DNA of 64,000 nucleotides from UBA7378 sp049611805 (GTDB taxonomy: Bacteria; Pseudomonadota; Alphaproteobacteria; RS24). The stretch spans positions 29,236 through 93,235 of the forward strand of contig JBMZAX010000009.1 of NCBI GenBank assembly GCA_049611805.1. Reading direction: 5' to 3'. Of this stretch, positions 35,471-44,098 are shown in pieces (positions within the stretch are counted from its first letter, which is position 1; each line of letters begins with the position of its first letter). The position numbers and the translations under genes are program-made. The notes beneath the pieces are model-generated. The model had not been told where the DNA came from. It worked only from the letters and a program-made list of their open reading frames with translations, and made no database searches.

Positions 35471-36991
35471 ATGTTTGCTTTGCACGCCCCTTTTCCGCCG
35501 GTCATTCATGACAGCGCCGGCACGAAGGCCATTGACCGCGCCATCATCGAGGCCGGCACACCCGGTTTCACCCTGATGATGCGCGCCGCCCAAGCCGGAT
35601 TTGAGCGCATTTGCGAACTGGAGCAGAGGCAGGCAACGGATTTTACCGAAGCCATGGTGGTGCTGGCGGGGCCGGGCAATAATGGCGGCGACGGCTACGG
35701 GCTGGCGGCATTGGCAAGCCTTGCCGGATACAATGTCTCGGTCATCGCCTATGGCATGCCGCAAAATGACGCACTGCTTGCGCGCGTTTTTTGCGAAAAT
35801 TTGGGCCTCGACATACGCCCCTGGGCCGGGCACCTGCCGGCGGCCGCCATTTACGTTGACGCGCTTTTGGGCATTGGCCTCAATCGCGCGCCGGAAGGCG
35901 CTTTGGCGGAAATCATGGAAGCTCTGAATGCGGTTCATGAAACCGACACTTCAATAATTGTCGCCCTCGACATCGCATCCGGACTGGATGCCGATAGCGG
36001 GCAGGCGCCGGGGGCCTGCGTGACGGCACACCAGACCGTAACCTTTTTGACCCTGAAGGCCGGGCTTTTGACCGGCGAGGGGCCGGACCGGTGCGGTGAA
36101 TTGTGCTTTAGCGATCTGGGGTGCGAAACCAAGCTGGCACCGGCCACGGCGCGCCTTCTCACCCCGCCCGGTTTCATGCGTGCCCGCCCCGCACCGACCG
36201 CGCATAAAGGCACCAAGGGCAGCCTCGCGCTGCTGGCGGGCGCGCACGGCATGGAAGGCGCGGGCCAGCTGGCCGGCCTTGCGGGTTTGCGCGCAGGTGC
36301 CGGCAAGGTGTTCTGGGCGACATCCGAAAGCCCGTTTGAGCGACCGGCCGAGCTTATTCTGACAAGCCCGGACGCGCTCATTGAACAAATCTTGGACTGG
36401 CGGGTCTGCATTGCCGGGCCCGGTCTCGGCGACAATTTGGGCGATGAATACGACGCCCGACTTGAAACGCTTTGGCAGGCAGATCTGCCACTGGTTCTTG
36501 ATGCCGACGGCTTGCGCTGGCTGGCGCGCGCCCAACCCGCGGCGCGCAAAAGCCCTTTGATTGCCACCCCACATCCGGGCGAAGCGCGCGCATTGCTCGA
36601 CGCGGATATGGCAGAAGCTGACAGGTTCGCCCAGCTGGACGCGCTCAAAGCGCGCTATGGCGGCACATGGGTGCTGAAAGGCGCGGGCACGCTCATCAGC
36701 GGCGAGATGACAACCCTGTGCCCCTTTGCCGACGGGCGGCTGGGCACGGCGGGTGCGGGCGATGTTCTCGCCGGTCTGATTGGCGGGCTGTGGGCGCAGC
36801 ACCCCGACATGGCGGCCGATCAAATTGCCCAGGCGGGGGTTTATCTGCACACCCAGGCCGCACGCCTTGCCATTGAAGCGCGCGACGGGCAAGCAATTAT
36901 TGCCGGCGACCTGCTGGACGCGCTTGGGCCCGCTTTTCAACACGCGCGCGACATCCTCGCCGGACATGGCGAAAAATGGTCGGTCGGCTGA
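35471..36991 (+). CDS. nnr: bifunctional NAD(P)HX epimerase/dehydratase
   Basis: This 506-residue two-domain repair enzyme has an N-terminal YjeF-type epimerase (about 1-205: GPGNNGGDGYGLAAL, DALLGIGLNR, ALDIASGLDADSG) and a C-terminal ribokinase-like ADP/ATP-dependent dehydratase (about 215-500: HKGTKGSLALLAGAHGMEGA, VLDADGLRWLA, TPHPGEARALL, GTAGAGDVLAGLIGGL). It turns hydrated, inactive NADH or NADPH back to the active form. ATG 35471 is chosen because homology starts there; the frame is open to 35417 and no good ribosome-binding site is visible. It is a housekeeping gene flanked by catabolic ones. Confidence 0.92.
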   Translation: MFALHAPFPPVIHDSAGTKAIDRAIIEAGTPGFTLMMRAAQAGFERICELEQRQATDFTEAMVVLAGPGNNGGDGYGLAALASLAGYNVSVIAYGMPQNDALLARVFCENLGLDIRPWAGHLPAAAIYVDALLGIGLNRAPEGALAEIMEALNAVHETDTSIIVALDIASGLDADSGQAPGACVTAHQTVTFLTLKAGLLTGEGPDRCGELCFSDLGCETKLAPATARLLTPPGFMRARPAPTAHKGTKGSLALLAGAHGMEGAGQLAGLAGLRAGAGKVFWATSESPFERPAELILTSPDALIEQILDWRVCIAGPGLGDNLGDEYDARLETLWQADLPLVLDADGLRWLARAQPAARKSPLIATPHPGEARALLDADMAEADRFAQLDALKARYGGTWVLKGAGTLISGEMTTLCPFADGRLGTAGAGDVLAGLIGGLWAQHPDMAADQIAQAGVYLHTQAARLAIEARDGQAIIAGDLLDALGPAFQHARDILAGHGEKWSVG

Positions 36992-37030
36992 ACGCCTCAG
37001 GTGAAATTAAATTTTTCCGGCGCGCGGGGT

Positions 37031-37065
37031 CATCTTGTCAGGGCATCTTGTCAGGACAAGTCAGG
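37031..37065. repeat. 13-bp tandem repeats running into the uup stop codon
   Basis: CATCTTGTCAGG occurs at 37031 and 37044, followed by CAAGTCAGG at 37057-37065, which includes the complement of the TGA stop (37061-37063). On the coding strand the element CCTGA recurs several times after the natural end. Confidence 0.75.
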
Positions 37066-38890
37066 CACCGCTCTCGATTTCCTCGCGCCGAATTTCCAGT
37101 GCCAGCCATTCTTCCTCGGCTTTTTCAAGCCGGTCGCGCGCTTGCGACAGTTTTTCCGCCCATGCCGCAAACTGTTCCGCATCGCGGGCGTAAAGCGTCG
37201 GGTCGTCCAGCTGCTTCTGGCATGCGACGATTTCGGCGCGCAAAGCGTCGATTTCCTCCGGCAGTTGCTCCAGCGCATATTTGTCACGATAGGTCAGCTT
37301 GGTTGCCGCCTGTTTGGTGGCGCGGCCCGCATCCGTTTTGGGGGGCGCGGGCATGTCGGCGCTTGGGGTTTGCTTTTCATCCGGCAATTTGCTTGAAGCT
37401 TTTCGCTGCGCCTGCATGTCGGTATAGCCGCCGGCATATTCCACCCACACGCCCGCACCCTCGGCGCGAATAACACTGGTGACCGTTTGGTCCAGAAAAT
37501 CGCGGTCATGGCTGACAAGAATAACCGTGCCTTCATAAGCGGCGATCATTTCCTGCAACAGGTCGAGCGTTTCCAGATCGAGATCATTGGTCGGCTCATC
37601 CATCACCAGCACATTGGACGGTTGGCGCAGCCCGCGCGCCAGCAACAGGCGCGCCAGTTCACCCCCCGACAGCACATTGGCGGGCGTGCGCATTTGCGCC
37701 GGATGAAACAGAAAATTTTTCATATAGCCGATGACATGCATGGTCTCTTCGCCGATCGACACCAGATCACCGGCACCATCGGTCAGCGCGTCTTTGACGG
37801 TCCAGTCCTTCTTGATGCCCGATCGCGTCTGGTCCAGTTCCAGCACGGAGAGGTTTTTGCCAAGGCGCACATTGCCCGCATCCGGCACCAAATGCCCCAG
37901 TAACATATTGAGCAATGTGGTTTTGCCCGCGCCATTTGCACCCACAAGCCCGACCCTGTCGCCGCGTTTGATTTGTGTTGAAAACCCGTCGACAATGCGC
38001 TTGTCGTCAAATTGCTTGACCAGCTTGTCGGCCTTGACGACCAGCTTGCCGGATTTTTCACCCGCCACCAGCGCCGCTTCCACCTGCCCTTCGGGGCCAC
38101 GATGGTCGCGCCGGTTGCGGCGCAATTTCTGCAATTCCCCGACCCGGCGCATATTGCGTTTGCGCCGACCCGAAACGCCATAGCGTATCCAGTCTTCTTC
38201 GCGGGCAATCTTGCGGTCAAGCTTGTGGCGTTCAAGCTGTTCGCGCTCCAGTTCGGCGTCGCGCCAGTCTTCAAAATGCGCGAAGTTTTTGCGCATGAGT
38301 TTTGTGCGCCCGCGATCCAGCCAAATCGTCTGGTCGGTCAGATTTTTCAAAAACCGCCGGTCATGGCTGACCACCACCAGCGCCGAATTGATTTGGCGCA
38401 AGCTGGTTTCCAGCCATTCAATCGCCGGCAGGTCGAGATGGTTGGTCGGCTCGTCCAGCAGTAAAATATCCGGCTGCGGTGCCATGACATGCGCCAGTGC
38501 CACACGGCGGCGTTCGCCGCCCGACATGGGCGCCAGCGCCGCGTCCGCCTCAATATTGAGATCGGCCATAATCTGATGCGCGCGCTGTTTGTCTTCATTG
38601 TCCATCACGCCCTGCAACACATAGTCGCCGGCGGTTTCAAACCCCTTAAAATCAGGGTTTTGCGCAAGATAGGAAACAAACACGCCCGGCTGCACAAACC
38701 GCTCGCCGCTGTCGGCATCTGTTAGCCCGGCGGCGATGCGCAACAATGTCGATTTGCCCGACCCGTTGCGCCCGACAAGACACAGACGCGCACCATGGCC
38801 CACCGACAGGTCAGCCCCCTCAAGCAGGGGCGTCACGCCATAGGTCAGATGAATATCCTGCAGATACAAGATGGGCGGGGCGGAACTCAT
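37061..38890 (-). CDS. uup: ABC-F family ATPase, Uup-like
   Basis: This 609-residue cytoplasmic protein has two ABC domains and no membrane helix. Walker A motifs are GRNGSGKST (about 41-49) and GANGAGKTT (about 315-323). The signatures are MSGGERRRVALAH and LSGGELARLLLA, and the Walker B segments are ILLLDEPTNHLDL and VLVMDEPTNDLDL. The linker is the arm-like RHKLDRKIAREEDWIRYGVS. The C-terminus (about 530-605) is a charged coiled coil, EEIDALRAEIVACQKQLDD. This is the Uup layout; such proteins act on ribosomes or on replication intermediates. It is a single-gene unit with tandem repeats over its stop. Confidence 0.92.
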   Translation of the reverse strand: MSSAPPILYLQDIHLTYGVTPLLEGADLSVGHGARLCLVGRNGSGKSTLLRIAAGLTDADSGERFVQPGVFVSYLAQNPDFKGFETAGDYVLQGVMDNEDKQRAHQIMADLNIEADAALAPMSGGERRRVALAHVMAPQPDILLLDEPTNHLDLPAIEWLETSLRQINSALVVVSHDRRFLKNLTDQTIWLDRGRTKLMRKNFAHFEDWRDAELEREQLERHKLDRKIAREEDWIRYGVSGRRKRNMRRVGELQKLRRNRRDHRGPEGQVEAALVAGEKSGKLVVKADKLVKQFDDKRIVDGFSTQIKRGDRVGLVGANGAGKTTLLNMLLGHLVPDAGNVRLGKNLSVLELDQTRSGIKKDWTVKDALTDGAGDLVSIGEETMHVIGYMKNFLFHPAQMRTPANVLSGGELARLLLARGLRQPSNVLVMDEPTNDLDLETLDLLQEMIAAYEGTVILVSHDRDFLDQTVTSVIRAEGAGVWVEYAGGYTDMQAQRKASSKLPDEKQTPSADMPAPPKTDAGRATKQAATKLTYRDKYALEQLPEEIDALRAEIVACQKQLDDPTLYARDAEQFAAWAEKLSQARDRLEKAEEEWLALEIRREEIESGA

Positions 38891-38992
38891 GCTCCGGTTT
38901 TAACCGTCTGCCGGAAAAATGGCAAAAACAGCTTTTTTCGTCTAAACAGAAAAACGCGCCTGCATTGCGGGCTGCCGTGATGGGGAGACAAT

Positions 38993-41161
38993 ATGCGCAG
39001 GATTTTACGCCGCGGTTGGATTGGGCTGCTGATTTTCACTACCGCTCTGACGGTTGCGAATTTTCTGCTGCATGTTATCGAGGCCGGCCGCTTCGACCGG
39101 CATGCGGCGCTTGCCAATGCCGACCAATATCGCGCCGAGATTATCCGCGACGGCTACGGCGTGCCGCATATTTACGGCCAACGCGATGTTGATGTCGCCT
39201 TTGCCCTGGCCTATGCCCATGCCGAGGATGATTTCAAAACCTTTCAGGAATTACTGCCCTTTTACCGCGGCGAGCTGGGCCGCAGTGTCGGCTTTGACGG
39301 GCTGGCGATTGATTTTCTGCTGGGCTGGCTGGACGTGCCGGGAACGGTTGCCGCCCGCTTTGAAACCGACCTGACCCCACAATTGCGCGCGCATTTGCAA
39401 GCCTTTGCTGACGGGCTCAATTATTACGCTGCGCTGCATCCGGTTGAGGCCGACCCGCGCCTGTTTCCGGTAAGCGCGCAAGATCTCGCCGTGGGCTTTC
39501 ATGTTCAACACCTCTTGTTTTACGGCTTTGAGGCCCATGTCGGCGAATTATTTGCCGACAGCCCACAGCGTGAATTGGCGCGTTCGCCGGAGGAGGCCGC
39601 ACTCTCGCATTTTATCGGCACAGCCGGCTTACCGGTCGGGTCAAATGCGTTTGCCATTAATGCCCGCAAAAGCGATGACGGCGCCACGCGATTAATGATC
39701 AACTCGCACCAGCCTCTGGAAGGCCCGGTTGCGTGGTATGAGGCGCATTTGAAAAGCGAAGAGGGCTGGGATGTGCATGGCGGCCTGTTTCCGGGCATGC
39801 CGTTTATCGCCAAGGGTTTTAATCCCGATATTGGCTGGGGCGTCACCGTCAACAAGCCCGATCTGGTCGATATTTACAAGCTGGAGCCCAACCCTGAAAA
39901 TGCCGATGAATATTTGCTGGACGGGGCATATGTCGCCTTTGAAAAGCGGCGCATTTGGCTGAAGCTGAAACTCATGGGCAATTTATACCTGCCCGTACCC
40001 CGCACCGTGCTGAAGGCGCGCCACGGGCCGGCCATTCGCACAAGCCATGGCGTTTATGCGCTTCGCTTTGCCGGCAGGCACGAAATTCGCCAGCCCGCGC
40101 AATGGCTGGCCATGAACAAGGCGCGCTCACTTTCTGCGTTCAAGCAGGCCATGGCGATGCAGGCCATTGTGTCGTTTAATTTTGTTTATGCGGACAGGCA
40201 GGGCCAGCTTTATTTTCTTCACAATGCCCGCAGCCCGAAGCGGGCGTCGGGCTGGAACTGGCAAAATTATCTGCCCGGCGCGCGCAGCGACCTCATCTGG
40301 CAAAGCCAGATCGATTTTGCCGGCATGCCACAAATTACCAATCCGCCATCGGGCTATATTTTGAGCACCAATCAGGACCCGTTCAAGGTTACGGCCAAAC
40401 AGGACAATCTTGATCCGGCTGATTTTGCCCCCGAACTGGGCCTGCAAACCCGCATGACCAACCGCGCCGATCGTGGCCTGTATTTGTTCGACAAGGCCGG
40501 GGCCATGAGCGCGGCGGATTTTCGCGCCGTCAAATGGGACAAAGCCTATGCGCGCGAAAGCCGTGCCTTTCGTTATGTCGACGAAATTCAGAGCATGACA
40601 TTCGCTGCCGGCAGTCAGGCCGCAGCCGGACAGAAATTGCTGGCCGGATGGTCGGGCGCGGCCCTTGCGAATGACAGAGCCGCCGCTTTGGCGGTTTGCC
40701 TGCTATCGGAGGAATGGCTGGCTGAACAGGCGGGCAAGCCGCCGCCGCCGGTTGCAGATATTTACCCCGGCTGCCTTGAAAATCTGACCGAATATTTCGG
40801 CCGTATCGATCCGCTTTGGGCGGATGTCAACCGGCTGCGGCGCGGTGATCTCGATTTGGCGCTGGGCGGCGGGCCGGACACATTGCGGGCCATTTATGCC
40901 CTGCCGGATGCCGACGGCAGACTGCGCGCAGTGGCCGGCGACGGTTTGGTTATCCATGTCGCCTGGGATGCCAAGGGCAGGCAGTCTGCGGAAATGATCC
41001 ATAATTTCGGGGCGGCGGCCTCGCGTCCAAAATCACCGCATTATGCCGATCAGGCACCGCTTTATGCGGCCGAGCAAATGCGGCCCGTTGCGCTGACGCG
41101 TGATGAGGTCGTGTCGGGGCCGCACCGCATCACTATGATGCCGCACAGAAAAGCCGATTAA
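38993..41161 (+). CDS. penicillin acylase family protein (Ntn hydrolase)
   Basis: This 722-residue precursor has an N-terminal hydrophobic segment (about 10-28) for export or anchoring, an alpha chain to about residue 216, and the autocatalytic nucleophile Ser217 in LPVGSNAFAINARKS. It is followed by NSHQPLEGPVAWYEAHL, the beta-chain signature, and HNARSPKRASGW further on. Family members cleave amide bonds of penicillins, acyl-homoserine lactones or cyclic imides. The alpha part and the SHQPL form point to the AHL-acylase/PvdQ-related side, but the substrate is not certain. GGAGAC precedes the ATG. It overlaps the convergent regulator by four bases. Confidence 0.85.
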   Translation: MRRILRRGWIGLLIFTTALTVANFLLHVIEAGRFDRHAALANADQYRAEIIRDGYGVPHIYGQRDVDVAFALAYAHAEDDFKTFQELLPFYRGELGRSVGFDGLAIDFLLGWLDVPGTVAARFETDLTPQLRAHLQAFADGLNYYAALHPVEADPRLFPVSAQDLAVGFHVQHLLFYGFEAHVGELFADSPQRELARSPEEAALSHFIGTAGLPVGSNAFAINARKSDDGATRLMINSHQPLEGPVAWYEAHLKSEEGWDVHGGLFPGMPFIAKGFNPDIGWGVTVNKPDLVDIYKLEPNPENADEYLLDGAYVAFEKRRIWLKLKLMGNLYLPVPRTVLKARHGPAIRTSHGVYALRFAGRHEIRQPAQWLAMNKARSLSAFKQAMAMQAIVSFNFVYADRQGQLYFLHNARSPKRASGWNWQNYLPGARSDLIWQSQIDFAGMPQITNPPSGYILSTNQDPFKVTAKQDNLDPADFAPELGLQTRMTNRADRGLYLFDKAGAMSAADFRAVKWDKAYARESRAFRYVDEIQSMTFAAGSQAAAGQKLLAGWSGAALANDRAAALAVCLLSEEWLAEQAGKPPPPVADIYPGCLENLTEYFGRIDPLWADVNRLRRGDLDLALGGGPDTLRAIYALPDADGRLRAVAGDGLVIHVAWDAKGRQSAEMIHNFGAAASRPKSPHYADQAPLYAAEQMRPVALTRDEVVSGPHRITMMPHRKAD

Positions 41162-41886
41162 CGGATCTCGACCATTTCGGGTTGCCGCAAACTGCCGATA
41201 TTTTTATCGATATAAACCGAAATGCGGGCGAGATAAGCGTCGATTTCGGTGATCAGATGCTTGGTCGGGTGCAAATAGGTGCGTCGCCCCCTTTTGAACT
41301 GGCTCACCATGTCCATTTCAATCAGGTCTTTTTTCATCAGCCGCACGGTTTCATGGCTGACGGGCAAGGCCTCCAAAATATCATTGACCGACAGGTCGGC
41401 CGCGCCGGACATGAAATTCCGGTAAAGCAAACAACAAAAAGCGCGCCCATGTGTGGAGCGCAACAAATGGTTGAGCCGGAAATCTTCCGTTCGCACATCG
41501 GCAGCATGCAAGGCCAGAAACCCGTAATGCAGGTCATGTTTGTTGCTGGCGCTGATCGGCACCGCACGCACGGAATTTAAAAGACCGAGCACCCAGCTTT
41601 CGCATAAGTCGATAAGTTTTGGTTTCGGGCGGATATGGCGGGTGCGACCGCGTTGCGCGACATCAACCAGATCATCGCCCTGCGCGGCGCGCAACAGCAG
41701 TCGGATATTTTCAAACGATGTTCCGGACACGGCGGCGAGTTGTGTCGGCGAAACTGTTTCTCCCGCCAGATGCGCTCTGAAAATTTCACCGAAGACCAAC
41801 CGAATTTGACGCGACGAGTTGCGCTCAATCTCTTCGATCAACGCGCCCTTGGCCTCTTCAATCATCAAATCTACGCACAACAACAT
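41158..41886 (-). CDS. putative transcriptional regulator with two winged-helix repeats
   Basis: This protein of about 242 residues appears internally duplicated. Residues 45-90 (SPTQLAAVSGTSFENIRLLL then DLVDVAQRGRTRHIRPKPK) and 166-211 (SVNDILEALPVSHETVRLMK then DMVSQFKRGRRTYLHPTKH) each look like a helix-turn-helix with a wing ending RGR-x-x-(H/Y)-(I/L)-x-P. No known family is recognised. The start is unsure: ATG at 41886 (used), 41865 and 41934 all lack a strong ribosome-binding site. It is divergent from the GST-like gene with about 150 bp between, the natural site for its operator. Confidence 0.55.
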   Translation of the reverse strand: MLLCVDLMIEEAKGALIEEIERNSSRQIRLVFGEIFRAHLAGETVSPTQLAAVSGTSFENIRLLLRAAQGDDLVDVAQRGRTRHIRPKPKLIDLCESWVLGLLNSVRAVPISASNKHDLHYGFLALHAADVRTEDFRLNHLLRSTHGRAFCCLLYRNFMSGAADLSVNDILEALPVSHETVRLMKKDLIEMDMVSQFKRGRRTYLHPTKHLITEIDAYLARISVYIDKNIGSLRQPEMVEIR

Positions 41887-42032
41887 AAACAAACACCGAC
41901 TGTTTGGAACATTTCCTGATTTAGTCTTCAACATTACTCTTTGATAAACAAGCGTTTGTTTGGCCTTGCCCGCGAGTTTTCGCGTGGTTAAATTGGCGTC
42001 CAACTTCAAAACCATTTGCGGGAGACAATATT

Positions 42033-43070
42033 ATGAGCTCAACAAAAGAGCCGGTTGAAATTTATGGCGCGCCGGGGTCACCCTATACGCGCAAGATGCT
42101 GGCCATATTGCGGTTTCGCCGCGTGCCTTATGTTTTGGGTTGGGACGGGCATATGGTGGCAGGAACACAAAGCCACCCTGCACCCAAAGTGTCGATAATT
42201 CCGATCATGTATTTTGCCACCGACAGCGACGTGAGGGAAGTTGCGGTCGACTCGACCCCGATTATCCGGCGGCTGGAAAAGGCGTATGACACGCGCTCGG
42301 TCATTCCCACCGATCCGGCGCTCGCCTTTGTGAATTTCCTGATCGAGGATTTTGGCGATGAATGGGTGACCAAATGCATGTTTCATTATCGTTGGGCTTA
42401 TGACGAGGATGCAAAACATGCCGCACCCCTGCTTGCCTTCTGGAACAGCCCGACACTCGATGCGGAAACCGCGGAAGCCCGTGCCGCGCATTTTGCCGAA
42501 CGCCAGATCGGGCGTCTTGGCGTGGTCGGGTCAAATGAGACGACCGGCCCGCTGATCGAAGCAAGCTTTGCGCGATTGGTCGATATTCTCGACGCGCTGA
42601 TTATGCATCAGGGATATGTGCTGGGCGCGCGCCCGTCTTCGGCTGATTTTGCGCTGTTCGGTCAGCTAACCCAGCTTTGTCAGGTTGAGCCGACATCTTA
42701 CAAGGTCGCGCAAAGCCGGCCCCGCGTGCGCGCTTGGGTCGACCGGCTGGAAGACCTTTCGGGCCTTAAGGTTGCAGACGACGCCTGGCTGGCGGCAGAT
42801 GAAACCCGCGCGGCGCTGGCACCGCTTCTCACCGAAATCGGGCGGGTCTATGTGCCCTGCCTCATCGCCAATGCGACCGCCATTGCTGCGGGCGAAGCAA
42901 GTTTTGAAACGCAGATTGACGGCAAGCTGTGGACGCAGGACGTGTTCCCCTATCAGGCCAAATGCCTCGCCGAAATCCGCGCGGCTTATGATGCGCTCGA
43001 TGCCTCGGCACAGGCGCAGGTCAATGAATGGTTCGCCGGAACCGGTTGCGAGGCGCTTATTTCCGACTAA
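42033..43070 (+). CDS. glutathione S-transferase-like protein, long form
   Basis: This 345-residue protein has an N-terminal thioredoxin fold (about 8-85; EIYGAPGSPYTRKMLAILRF, with SPYTRK in place of a redox Cys pair) and a helical GST C-domain to about 225 (LDALIMHQGYVLGARPSSAD, FALFGQLTQL). About 115 further residues follow that normal GSTs lack. A relative of similar plan occurs at 61475-62611. It may conjugate glutathione to hydrophobic electrophiles or only bind them. GGGAGAC precedes the ATG. The divergent winged-helix protein is its likely regulator. Confidence 0.75.
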   Translation: MSSTKEPVEIYGAPGSPYTRKMLAILRFRRVPYVLGWDGHMVAGTQSHPAPKVSIIPIMYFATDSDVREVAVDSTPIIRRLEKAYDTRSVIPTDPALAFVNFLIEDFGDEWVTKCMFHYRWAYDEDAKHAAPLLAFWNSPTLDAETAEARAAHFAERQIGRLGVVGSNETTGPLIEASFARLVDILDALIMHQGYVLGARPSSADFALFGQLTQLCQVEPTSYKVAQSRPRVRAWVDRLEDLSGLKVADDAWLAADETRAALAPLLTEIGRVYVPCLIANATAIAAGEASFETQIDGKLWTQDVFPYQAKCLAEIRAAYDALDASAQAQVNEWFAGTGCEALISD

Positions 43071-43139
43071 ATGAAAGACGGGCCTCGTCTTGCCGGCAGA
43101 GCGACCTATGTTTTTACGCATGAGGAAAGGATTTTTGCC

Positions 43140-43583
43140 ATGCGCCATTCATTGATTCTTGCCGCCATGATGGCGGCATTTCTCGCGCCGCCGGTTTTTG
43201 CCGCCGGATCTTACGACCCGCCGCCAAATGCCGATGAGCGTTTGAAAAAAGCCATCAAACATATTGACGGCGAACGCTATGATCGCGCGATTTCCGAATT
43301 GCGCAAAGCCGCCAAGCTGCGCCCCGAAAATGCCGATATTCAAAATTATCTGGGCTTTGCTTATCGCAAATCCGGCAAATTGGAAGCCAGCGGAAAGCAT
43401 TATGCCAAAGCACTGGAACTGGACCCGAACCACAAGGGTGCGCTCGAATATCAGGGCGAGTTGTTTTTAATGACCGGAGCGGCGGAAAAAGCGCGTGCAA
43501 ATTTGGCACGCCTTGAGGTTTTGTGCCCCGACGGGTGTTCGGAACTGACCGATTTGCAAGCCGCGATAGCCGCCGCGCAATAA
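43140..43583 (+). CDS. small secreted TPR protein
   Basis: This 147-residue protein has a signal peptide (about 1-21, cleavage after VFA) and two to three tetratricopeptide repeats at about 35-125 (ERYDRAISELRKAAKLRPEN, LGFAYRKSGKLEASGKHYAK, ALEYQGELFLMTG). TPR proteins of this size serve as periplasmic scaffolds. AGGAAAGG 10 bp before ATG 43140 decides the start. It follows the GST-like gene by about 70 bp on the same strand. Confidence 0.8.
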   Translation: MRHSLILAAMMAAFLAPPVFAAGSYDPPPNADERLKKAIKHIDGERYDRAISELRKAAKLRPENADIQNYLGFAYRKSGKLEASGKHYAKALELDPNHKGALEYQGELFLMTGAAEKARANLARLEVLCPDGCSELTDLQAAIAAAQ

Positions 43584-43585
43584 AT

Positions 43586-44080
43586 CTATTCCGGTCGGAA
43601 AACCAAATACAACATGCGCCCGATCGCAACCATATAGGCAAGGCGCATGAGCAAAACCAGCCCGTTAATCGGGTCAAAAATATTCGGGCTGGTAATGAGA
43701 CGCGCCGCGAAGTCCTCTGCCAGCCCCGAAACACCGATGATAAAGCTTATCAGCAATATCAGCGTGAAATAGCGGTTCAGCATCACCGCTACCGTGATGG
43801 CGACAATAAAGGCGGCGCCTTTCAAGATGCGTTTGAGAAATTCCTGCCGCGCCAATTCGGGCTCAAGCCCGTGCATAATGGCAAATTCGGCAATGATATG
43901 TTCGTCGAAGAAATAAGACAGAACAATCAGCGCAACCGCGCTCATGTAAAAAAGAATGAGCGGCGGCGCCAATTGACGTCGCCGGCTGAAGGCCATTTCA
44001 CCCGTCAAATTAAGGTCGAAAAAGGCCCGGTTCTCACGGTCTGTGAGGTCAGAAGGCGGGTCATTTTGGTCGCGGGTCAT
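43586..44080 (-). CDS. small inner-membrane protein, unknown
   Basis: This 164-residue protein has a polar N-terminus (about 1-38) and three or four hydrophobic segments: LAPPLILFYMSAVALIVLSY near 38-58, AAFIVAITVAVMLN near 89-102 with FTLILLISFIIGV near 105-117, and a last one near 142-160. I recognise no family. It begins 18 bp after the stop of the acyl-CoA ligase and is probably co-transcribed with it. Confidence 0.6.
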   Translation of the reverse strand: MTRDQNDPPSDLTDRENRAFFDLNLTGEMAFSRRRQLAPPLILFYMSAVALIVLSYFFDEHIIAEFAIMHGLEPELARQEFLKRILKGAAFIVAITVAVMLNRYFTLILLISFIIGVSGLAEDFAARLITSPNIFDPINGLVLLMRLAYMVAIGRMLYLVFRPE

Positions 44081-44098
44081 ATGTGATCAGCCCCACAC

